A DNA stretch of 64,000 nt. Source: Armatimonadota bacterium. GTDB lineage: Bacteria > Armatimonadota > UBA5829 > DTJY01. The notes below the pieces were generated by a model that did no database searches, was not told the origin of the DNA, and saw nothing but the letters and a program-made list of their open reading frames with translations. Positions 35,827 to 44,800 of the stretch are shown piece after piece. The first letter of the stretch is position 1. Each line of letters opens with the position of its first letter. Where the stretch lies: contig JAIMAU010000007.1 of the NCBI GenBank assembly GCA_023511795.1, positions 80,206-144,205 on the forward strand. Reading direction: 5' to 3'. The position numbers and the translations under genes were made by a program.

Positions 35827-38135
35827 ACAAGTCATCTAGTTGGCCTGCTCATTGGAAAATTGCCATTGCTCTGTTTGCCATAACCTTAGTTGCTTTCTGC
35901 CGGGTGCTGGGGAACCAGTTTATAAACCTCGATGACCCGGAGTTTATTCATAACAATCCTTTTGTAAGAAGCGGGCTAACATGCGCCAGTGTAGCATGGG
36001 CATTTAAGACGACACACACTGCCAATTGGCATCCATTAACGTGGATTTCGCACATGGTTGATGTTCAGCTTTTTGGATTGAATTCCGCAGGGCATCATCT
36101 CACAAGCTTGTTGGTGCATGCTGTAAGTGCGGTACTATTATTTCTTGTTTTATATAAGGCGACCTTTGCAATCTGGCGTAGCGCATTTATTGCGGCTTTA
36201 TTCGCCGTTCATCCATTACGTATCGAATCAGTCGCATGGATTGCAGAGAGAAAGGATGTGCTGAGCACAGCTTTTTTATTGCTTACAATATTGGCGTACA
36301 TTCGATTTGTCCAATCGCCTTGCATAAAAACTTATGTTCCAGTAATCGTTTTTTTCATGCTGGGTCTAATGTCCAAGCCAATGCTTGTCACATTGCCTTT
36401 TGCGCTGCTGCTTTTAGATTACTGGCCCCTCGGCCGTACTTCATTAAATCGTTGCTCGTTAAATGATATACCTACAAGCCGAGCAAGTAGACTCGTGTTA
36501 GAGAAAATTCCCCTGTTTGCGCTGTCTGCCTTATCTTGCATTGTTACATATCTCGTCCAGAGGGAAGAAGGTGCAATAAGGGATTTGGCTCAGTTCTCGT
36601 TGGGCGTTCGGATAGCGAATGGAATTGTGGCTTATGTCGCCTATATTGGAAAGATGCTGTGGCCAGCAAAGCTTTCGGTGTTCTATCCGCACCCAGGGCG
36701 GAGTCTGCCTATATGGGAAGTCATCATGTCGGCGTTGGTTTTGATAGGGATCACTTTCCTTGTGCTCAGGCTGGCTAGGAGGGCGCCATACCTCCCAGTT
36801 GGCTGGTTTTGGTATCTCGGAACCCTAATTCCAGTCCTAGGACTTGTCCAGGTTGGCGGAGCGGCAATGGCTGATAGGTATACATATATTCCTCTAATTG
36901 GCTTATTCTTTATTGTCACGTGGGGATTGCCTGAGATGGTCGGAAGCAGTTGGCAAAGTGAGAGGTTGCCGACGGTTGGCGCCAGAAATAACGCTTCCTC
37001 ATTGCCCGTTGGATCTAAACTGGCATCTTCTAAGTTCGACGCTCTTCCGTTCGTGGCTGGATTGGCAGTCATTGCATTGATGATATCTACTGCGGTCCAG
37101 CTGGGATACTGGGAAAACACCTTCACTCTATTCAAGCGGGCGCTAGCAGTGACAGCGAAAAATGCTGTTGCACACGGGCAACTTGCTGTTGCTTTGGAAG
37201 CTGAAGGTAAACTTGACGAGGCGTTAGAACATTACCGAGAGGCCGTCCGTATAGAGCCAAGAGATCCAATGGCTCGGTATAACCTGGGTGTTGCGCTGGC
37301 GAAGATTGGAAGGACTGATGAGGCGGTTGAGAAATACAACGAAGTGCTTCGCCTAAATCCAGAGCATGTCGGCGCACACAATAACTTGGGGCTTCTCCTT
37401 CTCAACCGTGGCAACGTGAAGGAAGCTATACACCACTTCAGGGAAGCTCTGAGAATTGATCCCAATTTCCCAGAAGCCAGGAATAATTTGGCTAATGCAT
37501 TGGCTGGCGGCGGCAATGCACAGGAAGCTATACGTAAATACGAAGAAGCCCTCGAGGCTAATCCTAATGACGCAACTACTCACTATAATCTAGGTGTAGT
37601 TCTGGCTGAAAAAGGCGAGACCGAAGAAGCAATTAGACACTATCTTGAGGCGGTCAGACTGAGGCCAAATTATGCTAAGGCTCACCTAAATTTGGGGCTT
37701 TTGCTCGAACAGCAAGGGCGAATGGACGAGGCGGCCGAGCATCTGGCGAAGGCATTGCAAGCTGATCCCAAGTGTGCAGATGCCCACAATAGCCTTGGTA
37801 TTATACTTGCAAAGCAAGGCCGCCTTGACTTGGCAATGCTACATTTTGGTAGCGCCGTCCGCCTCGACCCAAATAACGCACAGGCGCATTTCAACCTGGG
37901 AAATATATTTGGAGCTCAAGGTGAGCAAGACAGGGCTTTGAGTCATTTTACCAAAGCAGTGGAATTGAAACCGGACTTTTCACAAGCGCATTTTAACTTG
38001 GCAGTTGCGTTGTTTCATAAAGCTCGGTATGCTGAAGCATGGAAACATGTTCGCCTTGCGCAGAAGTATGGGTTCGAGCCGAATCCTGCATTTCTCCAAG
38101 CTCTGAGTGCAAAGATGCCCGAGCCGAATAATTGA
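35823..38135 (+). CDS. TMTC-like membrane protein with TPR repeats (copy 2)
   Basis: A 770-residue paralogue of the preceding protein with the same layout: NQFINLDDPEFIHNNP in the first loop, FAVHPLRIESVAWIAERKD, and GAAMADRYTYIPLIGL. A longer TPR array (about nine units, residues 447-750) follows, ending F-QALSAKMPEPNN. Its ATG overlaps the upstream stop (ATGA), so the pair is co-translated. O-glycosylation of exported proteins is a plausible role; acceptor and sugar are unknown. Confidence 0.82.
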   Translation: MNKSSSWPAHWKIAIALFAITLVAFCRVLGNQFINLDDPEFIHNNPFVRSGLTCASVAWAFKTTHTANWHPLTWISHMVDVQLFGLNSAGHHLTSLLVHAVSAVLLFLVLYKATFAIWRSAFIAALFAVHPLRIESVAWIAERKDVLSTAFLLLTILAYIRFVQSPCIKTYVPVIVFFMLGLMSKPMLVTLPFALLLLDYWPLGRTSLNRCSLNDIPTSRASRLVLEKIPLFALSALSCIVTYLVQREEGAIRDLAQFSLGVRIANGIVAYVAYIGKMLWPAKLSVFYPHPGRSLPIWEVIMSALVLIGITFLVLRLARRAPYLPVGWFWYLGTLIPVLGLVQVGGAAMADRYTYIPLIGLFFIVTWGLPEMVGSSWQSERLPTVGARNNASSLPVGSKLASSKFDALPFVAGLAVIALMISTAVQLGYWENTFTLFKRALAVTAKNAVAHGQLAVALEAEGKLDEALEHYREAVRIEPRDPMARYNLGVALAKIGRTDEAVEKYNEVLRLNPEHVGAHNNLGLLLLNRGNVKEAIHHFREALRIDPNFPEARNNLANALAGGGNAQEAIRKYEEALEANPNDATTHYNLGVVLAEKGETEEAIRHYLEAVRLRPNYAKAHLNLGLLLEQQGRMDEAAEHLAKALQADPKCADAHNSLGIILAKQGRLDLAMLHFGSAVRLDPNNAQAHFNLGNIFGAQGEQDRALSHFTKAVELKPDFSQAHFNLAVALFHKARYAEAWKHVRLAQKYGFEPNPAFLQALSAKMPEPNN

Positions 38136-38158
38136 AAAAACAAGAGGACAGTACAAGG

Positions 38159-40219
38159 ATGTCTTCTGAAAGCAAACGCAAAAACCCCAAGTCAAAAACA
38201 GCTCTTTTTTCTTCTGGTATTGCTAGCAATCATCTTGTTCAGCTGAGCCTTGTTGTGCTCCTGGCAATCGCAATTAGGGTTATTTATCTACTGCAATACA
38301 AAGCGAACGCACCTTATTATTCGGTTATGATTGTGGACTCACGTTACTACGATGAATGGGCTCAGCGAGTTGCTGCGGGAAAGGGATATGGTCCGATGCC
38401 ATTCTACATGGCACCGCTATATCCGTATTTTCTGGCGATTATGTATAAGATTTTTGGCCATAATTTTACTCCAATATATGTCCTTCAGGCGGCCCTCGGC
38501 ATAATCAATGTCTGTCTTGTTTATGTTCTGGGAAGAAAGCTTTTTGGCCATCTATCTGGCTTAATTGCAATGCCGCTTATTCTGTTTTATGCTCCGCTTG
38601 TATACCTTGAAGCCAAAATTCTCACCGAAACGCTGGCGATTGCTATTAACCTGTGTTCTATACTGCTTCTGATGCGTGCGATTGAACGACCTAGCGCCAG
38701 CAGGTTCTTAGGAGCGGGTGTTTTGCTTGGTGTGAGTGCTGTCTGCCGGCCGAATTCACTAATAACAATTGAACTGTTTATTGCGTGGCTTTGGCTTTTT
38801 GGCCGTCGGATGGCTAGTTTTTATACTCGCCAACTTTTCCCTCTAATCATTGGTGTTGTGCTTGCGATTGCACCTGTTACAGCGAGGAATTATTTCATCG
38901 GAAATGACTTAGTGCTCATTACGTCAAATGGCGGGATTGTTTTTGCTCAGGCAAACAACGAAGCCGCTAATGGTGTATCTTCTGCAATGGCTGGTTTCAG
39001 TACCTCAATAATGACCCAGCAACAAGAGGAGATGGCAATCGCAAGTAGGGCTCTAGGCCATCAGGTGAAACCTTCGGAGTCGGCGGCCTTTTGGTTTCGC
39101 CAGGGGCTTACTTTTATTAGAGATCACCCAGGCAGTTTTGTCAGGCTTCTTGCGCTAAAACTTCTTTGGTCTTTGCATGATGTCGAAGCACGATGTAGCT
39201 TCAATGTCTATCTTGAAAAGACTTTTGTCCCCATTCTGCGATGTCTTCTGCTTCCCTTTTCTCTGCTGGCCGGCTCAGCACTATATGGCATCATCCGCGG
39301 ACGCAAACAGTGGACATTTGGAGCTTCTCTGACGGGTCTCTATATTCTTTCTATTTTTCTCGGCCTCATAATTTTTTCCGTTAGCTCAAGATACAGAGTT
39401 CCAGCGGCTCCGGCGCTTGCCGTTTTCGCAGGCTTTGGCATTGTCAGCGCGGCCGAGGAAGTCCGGAGGCGAAGGATTAGGCCGCTGTTTGCCTTGCTAG
39501 GTTGCATTGCGATTTTCCTCGGCATTTCATCTGTGCCCTATCCGATACCCAAAATCACTGCTGGCGGATACAACAACCTAGGGGCGGCGCTTGTTCGCCA
39601 GGGTCGCCTTGATGAGGCAGTTATCCAATACAAGCGAGCTCTCAAAGTCAAGCCAAACCACTTCTCGGCTCATGTAAACCTTGCGAACGTCCTTGCCGCG
39701 CAGGGGAAGCTGGACGGGGCGGCAGTACACTATCGGGAGGCTATTCGCATTAAGCCGGATGATGCGAGAGCACATTTTGAGCTTGGGATTGTTTTAATTG
39801 GGAAGGGATGTTTTGGTGAAGCAATCGAGGAGCTTTCAGAGGCGATACGGTTGAATCCAGGTCATGCTGGTGCGCATCTAAAGCTAGGCGAGGCGCTTGC
39901 AGCAGTTGGTCGGAGGGAGGAGGCGATAAGGGAGTATAGGGAAGCGATACGTTTGAGACCATGGGATGCGAGGGCACATTTTGAGCTTGGGGTTTTATAT
40001 GGTGAGAAGGGTTTAATAGATGATGAGATGAGGGAGTACAGGGAGGCGATAAGGTTGAGGCCTAATTTTGGGGAGGCGCACAACAATCTTGCGGTTGCGT
40101 TGTATTACAAGGGACGGTATGATGAGGCTTGGGAGGAGGTAAGGTTATCGCGCAGGTATGGAGTATCTCCCGATGCTAGTTTTGTGAAAGCGCTTTCGGA
40201 GAAAATGCCGAGGCATTGA
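38159..40219 (+). CDS. GT-C (ArnT/GT39-like) glycosyltransferase fused to TPR repeats (copy 2)
   Basis: A 686-residue close paralogue of the gene at 31,502: MIVDSRYYDEWAQRVAAGKGYG, FYMAPLYPYF and VSSRYRVPAAPALAVFAGFG match block by block. The TPR part is shorter (about 468-670). The end reads F-KALSEKMPRH, a variant of the shared MPEP ending. A TTG start at 38132 overlapping the upstream stop is possible; ATG 38159 is preferred. The 3' portion, about 39,910-40,155, is C-poor and rich in AGG and GGG codons, unlike the rest of the gene. Confidence 0.82.
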   Translation: MSSESKRKNPKSKTALFSSGIASNHLVQLSLVVLLAIAIRVIYLLQYKANAPYYSVMIVDSRYYDEWAQRVAAGKGYGPMPFYMAPLYPYFLAIMYKIFGHNFTPIYVLQAALGIINVCLVYVLGRKLFGHLSGLIAMPLILFYAPLVYLEAKILTETLAIAINLCSILLLMRAIERPSASRFLGAGVLLGVSAVCRPNSLITIELFIAWLWLFGRRMASFYTRQLFPLIIGVVLAIAPVTARNYFIGNDLVLITSNGGIVFAQANNEAANGVSSAMAGFSTSIMTQQQEEMAIASRALGHQVKPSESAAFWFRQGLTFIRDHPGSFVRLLALKLLWSLHDVEARCSFNVYLEKTFVPILRCLLLPFSLLAGSALYGIIRGRKQWTFGASLTGLYILSIFLGLIIFSVSSRYRVPAAPALAVFAGFGIVSAAEEVRRRRIRPLFALLGCIAIFLGISSVPYPIPKITAGGYNNLGAALVRQGRLDEAVIQYKRALKVKPNHFSAHVNLANVLAAQGKLDGAAVHYREAIRIKPDDARAHFELGIVLIGKGCFGEAIEELSEAIRLNPGHAGAHLKLGEALAAVGRREEAIREYREAIRLRPWDARAHFELGVLYGEKGLIDDEMREYREAIRLRPNFGEAHNNLAVALYYKGRYDEAWEEVRLSRRYGVSPDASFVKALSEKMPRH

Positions 40220-40292
40220 GCGCTTTGGTTTTCATTGTCTTAAAAATGCTCCCGGTGAAATCTCCCCAAGGATTGCTGAAGCAGGGATTACA

Positions 40293-40354
40293 CCTAGTAA
40301 AAATACCTGTTTTTGTGAACAAGTATTGACAGCTCGGCCGTACCGACGTATACT
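40293..40354 (+). promoter_or_regulatory. PEP-CTERM promoter module, copy 1
   Basis: CCTAGTA-AAAA-TACCTGTTTTT (40293-40314), 11 bases, TTGACA (40326-40331), 17 bases, TATACT (40349-40354). It is repeated 144 bases downstream with the same spacing. Confidence 0.8.
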
Positions 40355-40436
40355 GGGCTGTGACAAAAGAGGTTCGTAGCTAAGCAAGTACAGCATGCAA
40401 GCGCGATTTAAAAATAATCGAACACTTCCGATGGGA

Positions 40437-40498
40437 CCTAGTAATAATACCTGTTTTTCAATGAGTGGCTTGACAAGAAAGCTAACTTCGAGTATACT
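40437..40498 (+). promoter_or_regulatory. PEP-CTERM promoter module, copy 2
   Basis: CCTAGTA-ATAA-TACCTGTTTTT (40437-40458), 11 bases, TTGACA (40470-40475), 17 bases, TATACT (40493-40498). Only the four-base centre of the upstream box differs from the other two copies. The box core has dyad symmetry, GTA-N4-TAC. Confidence 0.82.
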
Positions 40499-40599
40499 TG
40501 CGCATGTAAGGAAAACTCCGATCAGCTTCTCCGCTATCCCCACTGGCGGAATGTCCGAAAATAAGCTAAAGGAACATAATGTCGCCAACTTTGATTCTA

Positions 40600-40791
40600 C
40601 AACAAGCAATGTCTCAGCCGATTAGCCAAAAATGCGTCAGAGGAGGCATGGAGTGTCTGAGGCATGCTTGTTGGGGGATAGGTCCGGCAGGTGTCGTGAG
40701 GTTGCAAAAACCGCCGGATCATTAATAATCGGCTAGCCTGGGTTCTTATGCCCGGCAGCTGGTTCCGTTACAGCTACTGAGGAATTGCTAC
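40600..40791 (+). promoter_or_regulatory. structured 5' leader of the PEP-CTERM gene
   Basis: The region between promoter copy 2 and the ATG at 40808 holds several nested inverted repeats. A long stem pairs 40600-40617 with 40657-40673. An eight-pair stem joins 40681-40688 to 40713-40720 and encloses a GGTT-GCAAA-AACC hairpin at 40700-40712. A short stem AGCTG / CAGCT lies at 40757-40775. A riboswitch or protein-binding leader is possible; no known class could be assigned with confidence. Confidence 0.45.
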
Positions 40792-40807
40792 GAAGGGAGG
40801 TGACACG

Positions 40808-41563
40808 ATGAAGAAGGTTCTTGTAATCACCTGCATTCTGGTTCTGGTCGCGCTGGTCGCTGGGAGTGCATTCGCCGCAGAGAACAACTGGCGGTTCAGA
40901 CTGCGCGCTGACAACAACGCCGGCGCGTACATGAGCGACAGCCAGTTTGGTATCTATCCGACGTCCAGCGACGGCTATGACTCTCAGGATGGCGCGGCTC
41001 AGTTCCTCGCTGACCCGTATGGCATGACGTATGCAAACTGGGCGACTGAGGTAATCCCAGGAAGGACCGAAGCCTTCATGAAGAGTATCAAGGCGCCCAT
41101 ACAAGCCGGTCAGCCAGTGGAGAAAAAGTGGGACCTGAGAGTCTATGTACTGAGGGATGGGACGAATCCTTACATTCGCCTGAACTTCATGTGCATAAGC
41201 ACTTTGGCAGGAATGGCCCCACCCTCAATGATAAATGGCGTGCCGTTAGTATACTACATAAAGATGGTCAACAACCGGGGTGTAGAGGGCGCGCCAGCCA
41301 ATGGAACGGAATGGATAATCCCTGTTCCAACGGAATACAAAACGAACGAGGCGTGGTTCACGCTCGTCCTGCCGACCGGCTTCAGGGGGGTAAATGGCCC
41401 GAACGACATCATGTTGACGGTGAGCCACCCGAACAATGCAGCAAGTGAGGGCTACATCATGGAGTACGGGTTCAGACCCGTTCCTGAGCCTAGCACCTTG
41501 CTTGCATTCGGGACCGGTGTAGTCGGATTGGTGGGCTTCGTGATGAGGAGGCGCAGAGCCTAA
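40808..41563 (+). CDS. PEP-CTERM sorting-domain protein
   Basis: A 251-residue exported protein: signal peptide (about 1-22, ending AFAAE), a beta-rich middle without a recognised domain, and a C-terminal exosortase signal (VPEPST, hydrophobic helix, RRRRA). The ATG is preceded by the strong site AAGGGAGGTGA. Two tandem promoter modules and a structured leader lie upstream. It follows the four GT-C/TPR genes, so those proteins may glycosylate it; this link is inference. Confidence 0.9.
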   Translation: MKKVLVITCILVLVALVAGSAFAAENNWRFRLRADNNAGAYMSDSQFGIYPTSSDGYDSQDGAAQFLADPYGMTYANWATEVIPGRTEAFMKSIKAPIQAGQPVEKKWDLRVYVLRDGTNPYIRLNFMCISTLAGMAPPSMINGVPLVYYIKMVNNRGVEGAPANGTEWIIPVPTEYKTNEAWFTLVLPTGFRGVNGPNDIMLTVSHPNNAASEGYIMEYGFRPVPEPSTLLAFGTGVVGLVGFVMRRRRA

Positions 41564-41620
41564 CCTCGGAACGATAAGAACCATAATAGTTGACAGACCG
41601 AATCTTGGTGCACAATAAAC

Positions 41621-41657
41621 GGGCCGTCAGGTCAGCCGTCAGGAGGCTTGGCGGCCC
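41621..41657 (+). terminator. candidate terminator after PEP-CTERM gene
   Basis: GGGCCGTCA pairs with TGGCGGCCC with one mismatch; only ATTTC follows, so the U-tract is weak. Confidence 0.4.
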
Positions 41658-41844
41658 ATTTCAAAAATGAAGGACACAAAGACCGCCGTTACTATTGTTA
41701 CATTAATGAAAAGGCCACCTTTTTGGTGGACAACTGAAAGCGTTAAAATGATAAATTGTGCCGCCTTAATATAGGTTTTGAATGTGCTGAAATTGGCGGC
41801 TAAGTAAGAAACTAGAAACAATAAACGAAAGGAGGATTTGCCTA

Positions 41845-44800
41845 ATGAAGCGCAGTTACCTGCTGTGTCTTCTGGCGGGGGTAATGATGGTTGCCCTGGC
41901 ACTGCCTGGCTTCGCCGCGGTTGAAATTTACCAGGTGAAAGTCCCTGGAGCGCCAGCGTGCCCGGCGTTCATATTCTACACCTTGAACTGCCCAGCTGAC
42001 GTAACCATCGAGATCCTCGCGTATGATACTTCAGCGGGAACTCTCGGCAGCGTCGTGAGAACGGCCAATTTGGGGACCCAGACTCGCGGTAAGCACATGT
42101 GGATCTGGCCCTGCACGAACGATTCGGGTGCGAAAGTAGCCCTAGGTGCTTATAAGGCTAGAATCACCGCCACGGCAAACCAGGCTAGCTGGGGGCCGAT
42201 AATTGGTATTTACAAGAACAACGACTGGACTCACGAATATCCGCCGAACCCGAGTGTTCCAGATGCTGAAGGATTTTACGGCATAGCTATTAACAAAAAT
42301 CCAAACAGCCCATACTATGGTCGAATTTATGTGTGCCATAAGGTGCAGAAAGAAATATTCATGTACGACCCAGATGGCGAGTTCCTCGGTGCTATGAATG
42401 ACGCAGGAATCGCTTGGGGTACAAGTGCACCATGGGACATTTCCATTGGAGACGACGACTACGTATATGTGGGCGACCGCTCTACACCCACTATTTACTG
42501 CTTCAAGCCCGATGGCAGTGACTGGATTCGACCAGCGAGCGGTCAGCTTCCGGTAACCACCTATTACCGTGCGCAATTTACTCGCAGCTCGGGCGGCACA
42601 GCGTACCAATACGGGTCAGGTAGCCAGTATGTTAGGGATAACCGTGTTGATGAAGCCACACACTCCAACTGGACAGGTTATCGAAATCTTTACCAGGTTG
42701 GAGTAAACAGCTACACAACAACACAGAATGCCTTCGGTATGTGGGTTTCGCCCGACAGAAGCTATCTCTTCCAATGCTATTTGCCCGAGGGCGGCTGTAC
42801 AAACAACTTCGTGACGAAGTGGAAGCTTAACGCTGACGGCTACACTTATTCAAGGCTCCCGTGGCAGAGCCCAAATATTGGCAGTGTGATTGACGTTGAT
42901 ATGGGCCACGACGGCACATATCTATGGGTAACCTGCATGGCTTCTGCAAGCACAGCCAGAGCTATTTACAAGTTAAGCACCTCAGACGGTTCGGTTTTGG
43001 ACAGCAGCATGGGCATCGTTACCTGGGGCCTGATGTGTGCTACTGACCCAGTTGGCAACGTTGCCGTTACATATGGTAAGAGCACGGCAACATGGGCTAG
43101 CTACTACTGGGGTGTGTTTGCTTCTCCGGGAACGAACTCCCGAACCAAGGTTACCTCCGAATGGTTTGAGGTCAAGACAAACAACCCGCCGGTGGTAGTC
43201 CCTTACAGCGACAGCTGGACCTTCAGCAATCCAAGCTATCCTGGCAAGCTTCCGCCTGATGACAGCTCGACTGCATCCGTAACGTTCAAAGTTATAGATG
43301 CTGAAGGCTGGACTCAGCTTCAGCCCGTCAATGGCGGAGGATGCAAGCTTAATCTGTCTTCTCTTGGTTATGGTTCTGCCACGCTTGTGGATTCTGTAGT
43401 GCAGGATACCAGCGATCCTGCAGGCTTGACGGCAATCTGCACCAAAGCAAATATCAAAGCCAAGAGAGGGGCTGAGTGCAAGACCCACAAGATAACCGCC
43501 ACTCCATACGACCAGGTAGGTAGCACGTCGTGGGACTTCGACCTGCCTGTCGCTGGTTGCACGCTCACCGGCATAGTTCATCATACAAGGTGGCTTAGCG
43601 ACGACAAAGTGGCTGGTGCGACTATCGTGGCACGTGGCGGCACTCCTGGATTCCCGGGTTATCCGTTTACCTATCGTTCCCCGCTGACTGGCGATGGAGT
43701 AGCCAGCCCGAAAGGACAAGCTATACTCGATATCAGCGAGGGTACATATCAGGTATGGGCGGAAAAATCGGGATTTGCCAGCACTGACCCAATCACTGTG
43801 GTCATACCTGCATTTTATTCTGAAACCCTCAATGACAATATTTACCTTAGGCCTTTGACAATGGCTGAGGCAAGAGCCACCGCTAACGGCAGCACAGTGA
43901 ACATTGAAGGTCTGTGCTATGCCCAGCCTTGGGGCACTGCTGTGCCGTCGTCGGGTATCCCTGAGCAGAAGGGTTATGATGAGCGCAGAGACCTGATGCA
44001 GAACTGCTGGCAGTGGTACATGTGCGACCCAGCGGATCCTTCCAATGGCCTTCTGTGCTTAATGTACAAACCAGATTCAACCTATTCTCTGCAGTGGGAT
44101 GACCCGAATGGTACTGATGCTGACGGCAACCTGACGTACTTTGGTAAACGCCCGTCGAATGGCGAGACAATCATGATTACTGGTTCGCTTGACATCCCTG
44201 GCGGTGGAGAGCGGAGAGTTAAGCTGCTGCACAACGAGATGCTCACGGCATACGAGCTTGAGACACACGACCGGTACTACATGAACCTGACGGATTTGGG
44301 CGTAGTTCCATCCAAGCCACTGCCGAATCCGGTCTATATGAGCATCTCCGAGATATACCATTCGGATACAGCTGGCTTCTCGCCGACATGGGGTCAGTTC
44401 ATCCGAACGTCCGACGCATGGGTTGTGAAGAACGTAGCTGATGGTTTGCCTGCAGATACGGTCTACACGAATGCCGTGCCATATTCCTACATTGCCGATG
44501 CTAGTGGCAACTGGGCACTTTGCGCAGTTGACACACCGAGCAAGCTTGGCTTCAACCTGCCTACCGTTGGAGCGAAGTACGACTTCAAGGGCGCAGGTGG
44601 CAGAAGGAACAGGTACGGGTTCGGATGTATTAGGCCAAGGAATACGGGCGATGTAATCCTGAAGGCGAGCCCGACGACTCCAAGTAACCTCAGCACCATC
44701 AGGTCGCTTCCAAGCGGCTCGGCAGTGAATGTCGAAGGCAGAGTGACCGCCTTGTGGAGCAGCTCGTTCTACATCCAGGCTGAGGACCGAAGCGTTGGCA

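Noticed and set aside
32908..40200. Repetitive DNA in the TPR genes as a CRISPR or satellite array
   Set aside because: The periodicity is about 102 bases and protein-level (34-residue TPR units); the nucleotide repeats are degenerate and coding.
40681..40775. Cyclic-di-GMP (GEMM) riboswitch call for the PEP-CTERM leader
   Set aside because: Only fragments of the consensus are present and the first conserved half is missing; kept as an unassigned structured leader.
41590..41618. TTGACA upstream of the 1,365-residue gene as a fourth regulatory module
   Set aside because: No 22-bp box lies 11 bases upstream and the -10 position (CAATAA) is poor.
42982..43719. 245-residue antisense frame inside the large secreted protein gene
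   Set aside because: It is a shadow of the strongly supported sense gene and has no start signal or domain.
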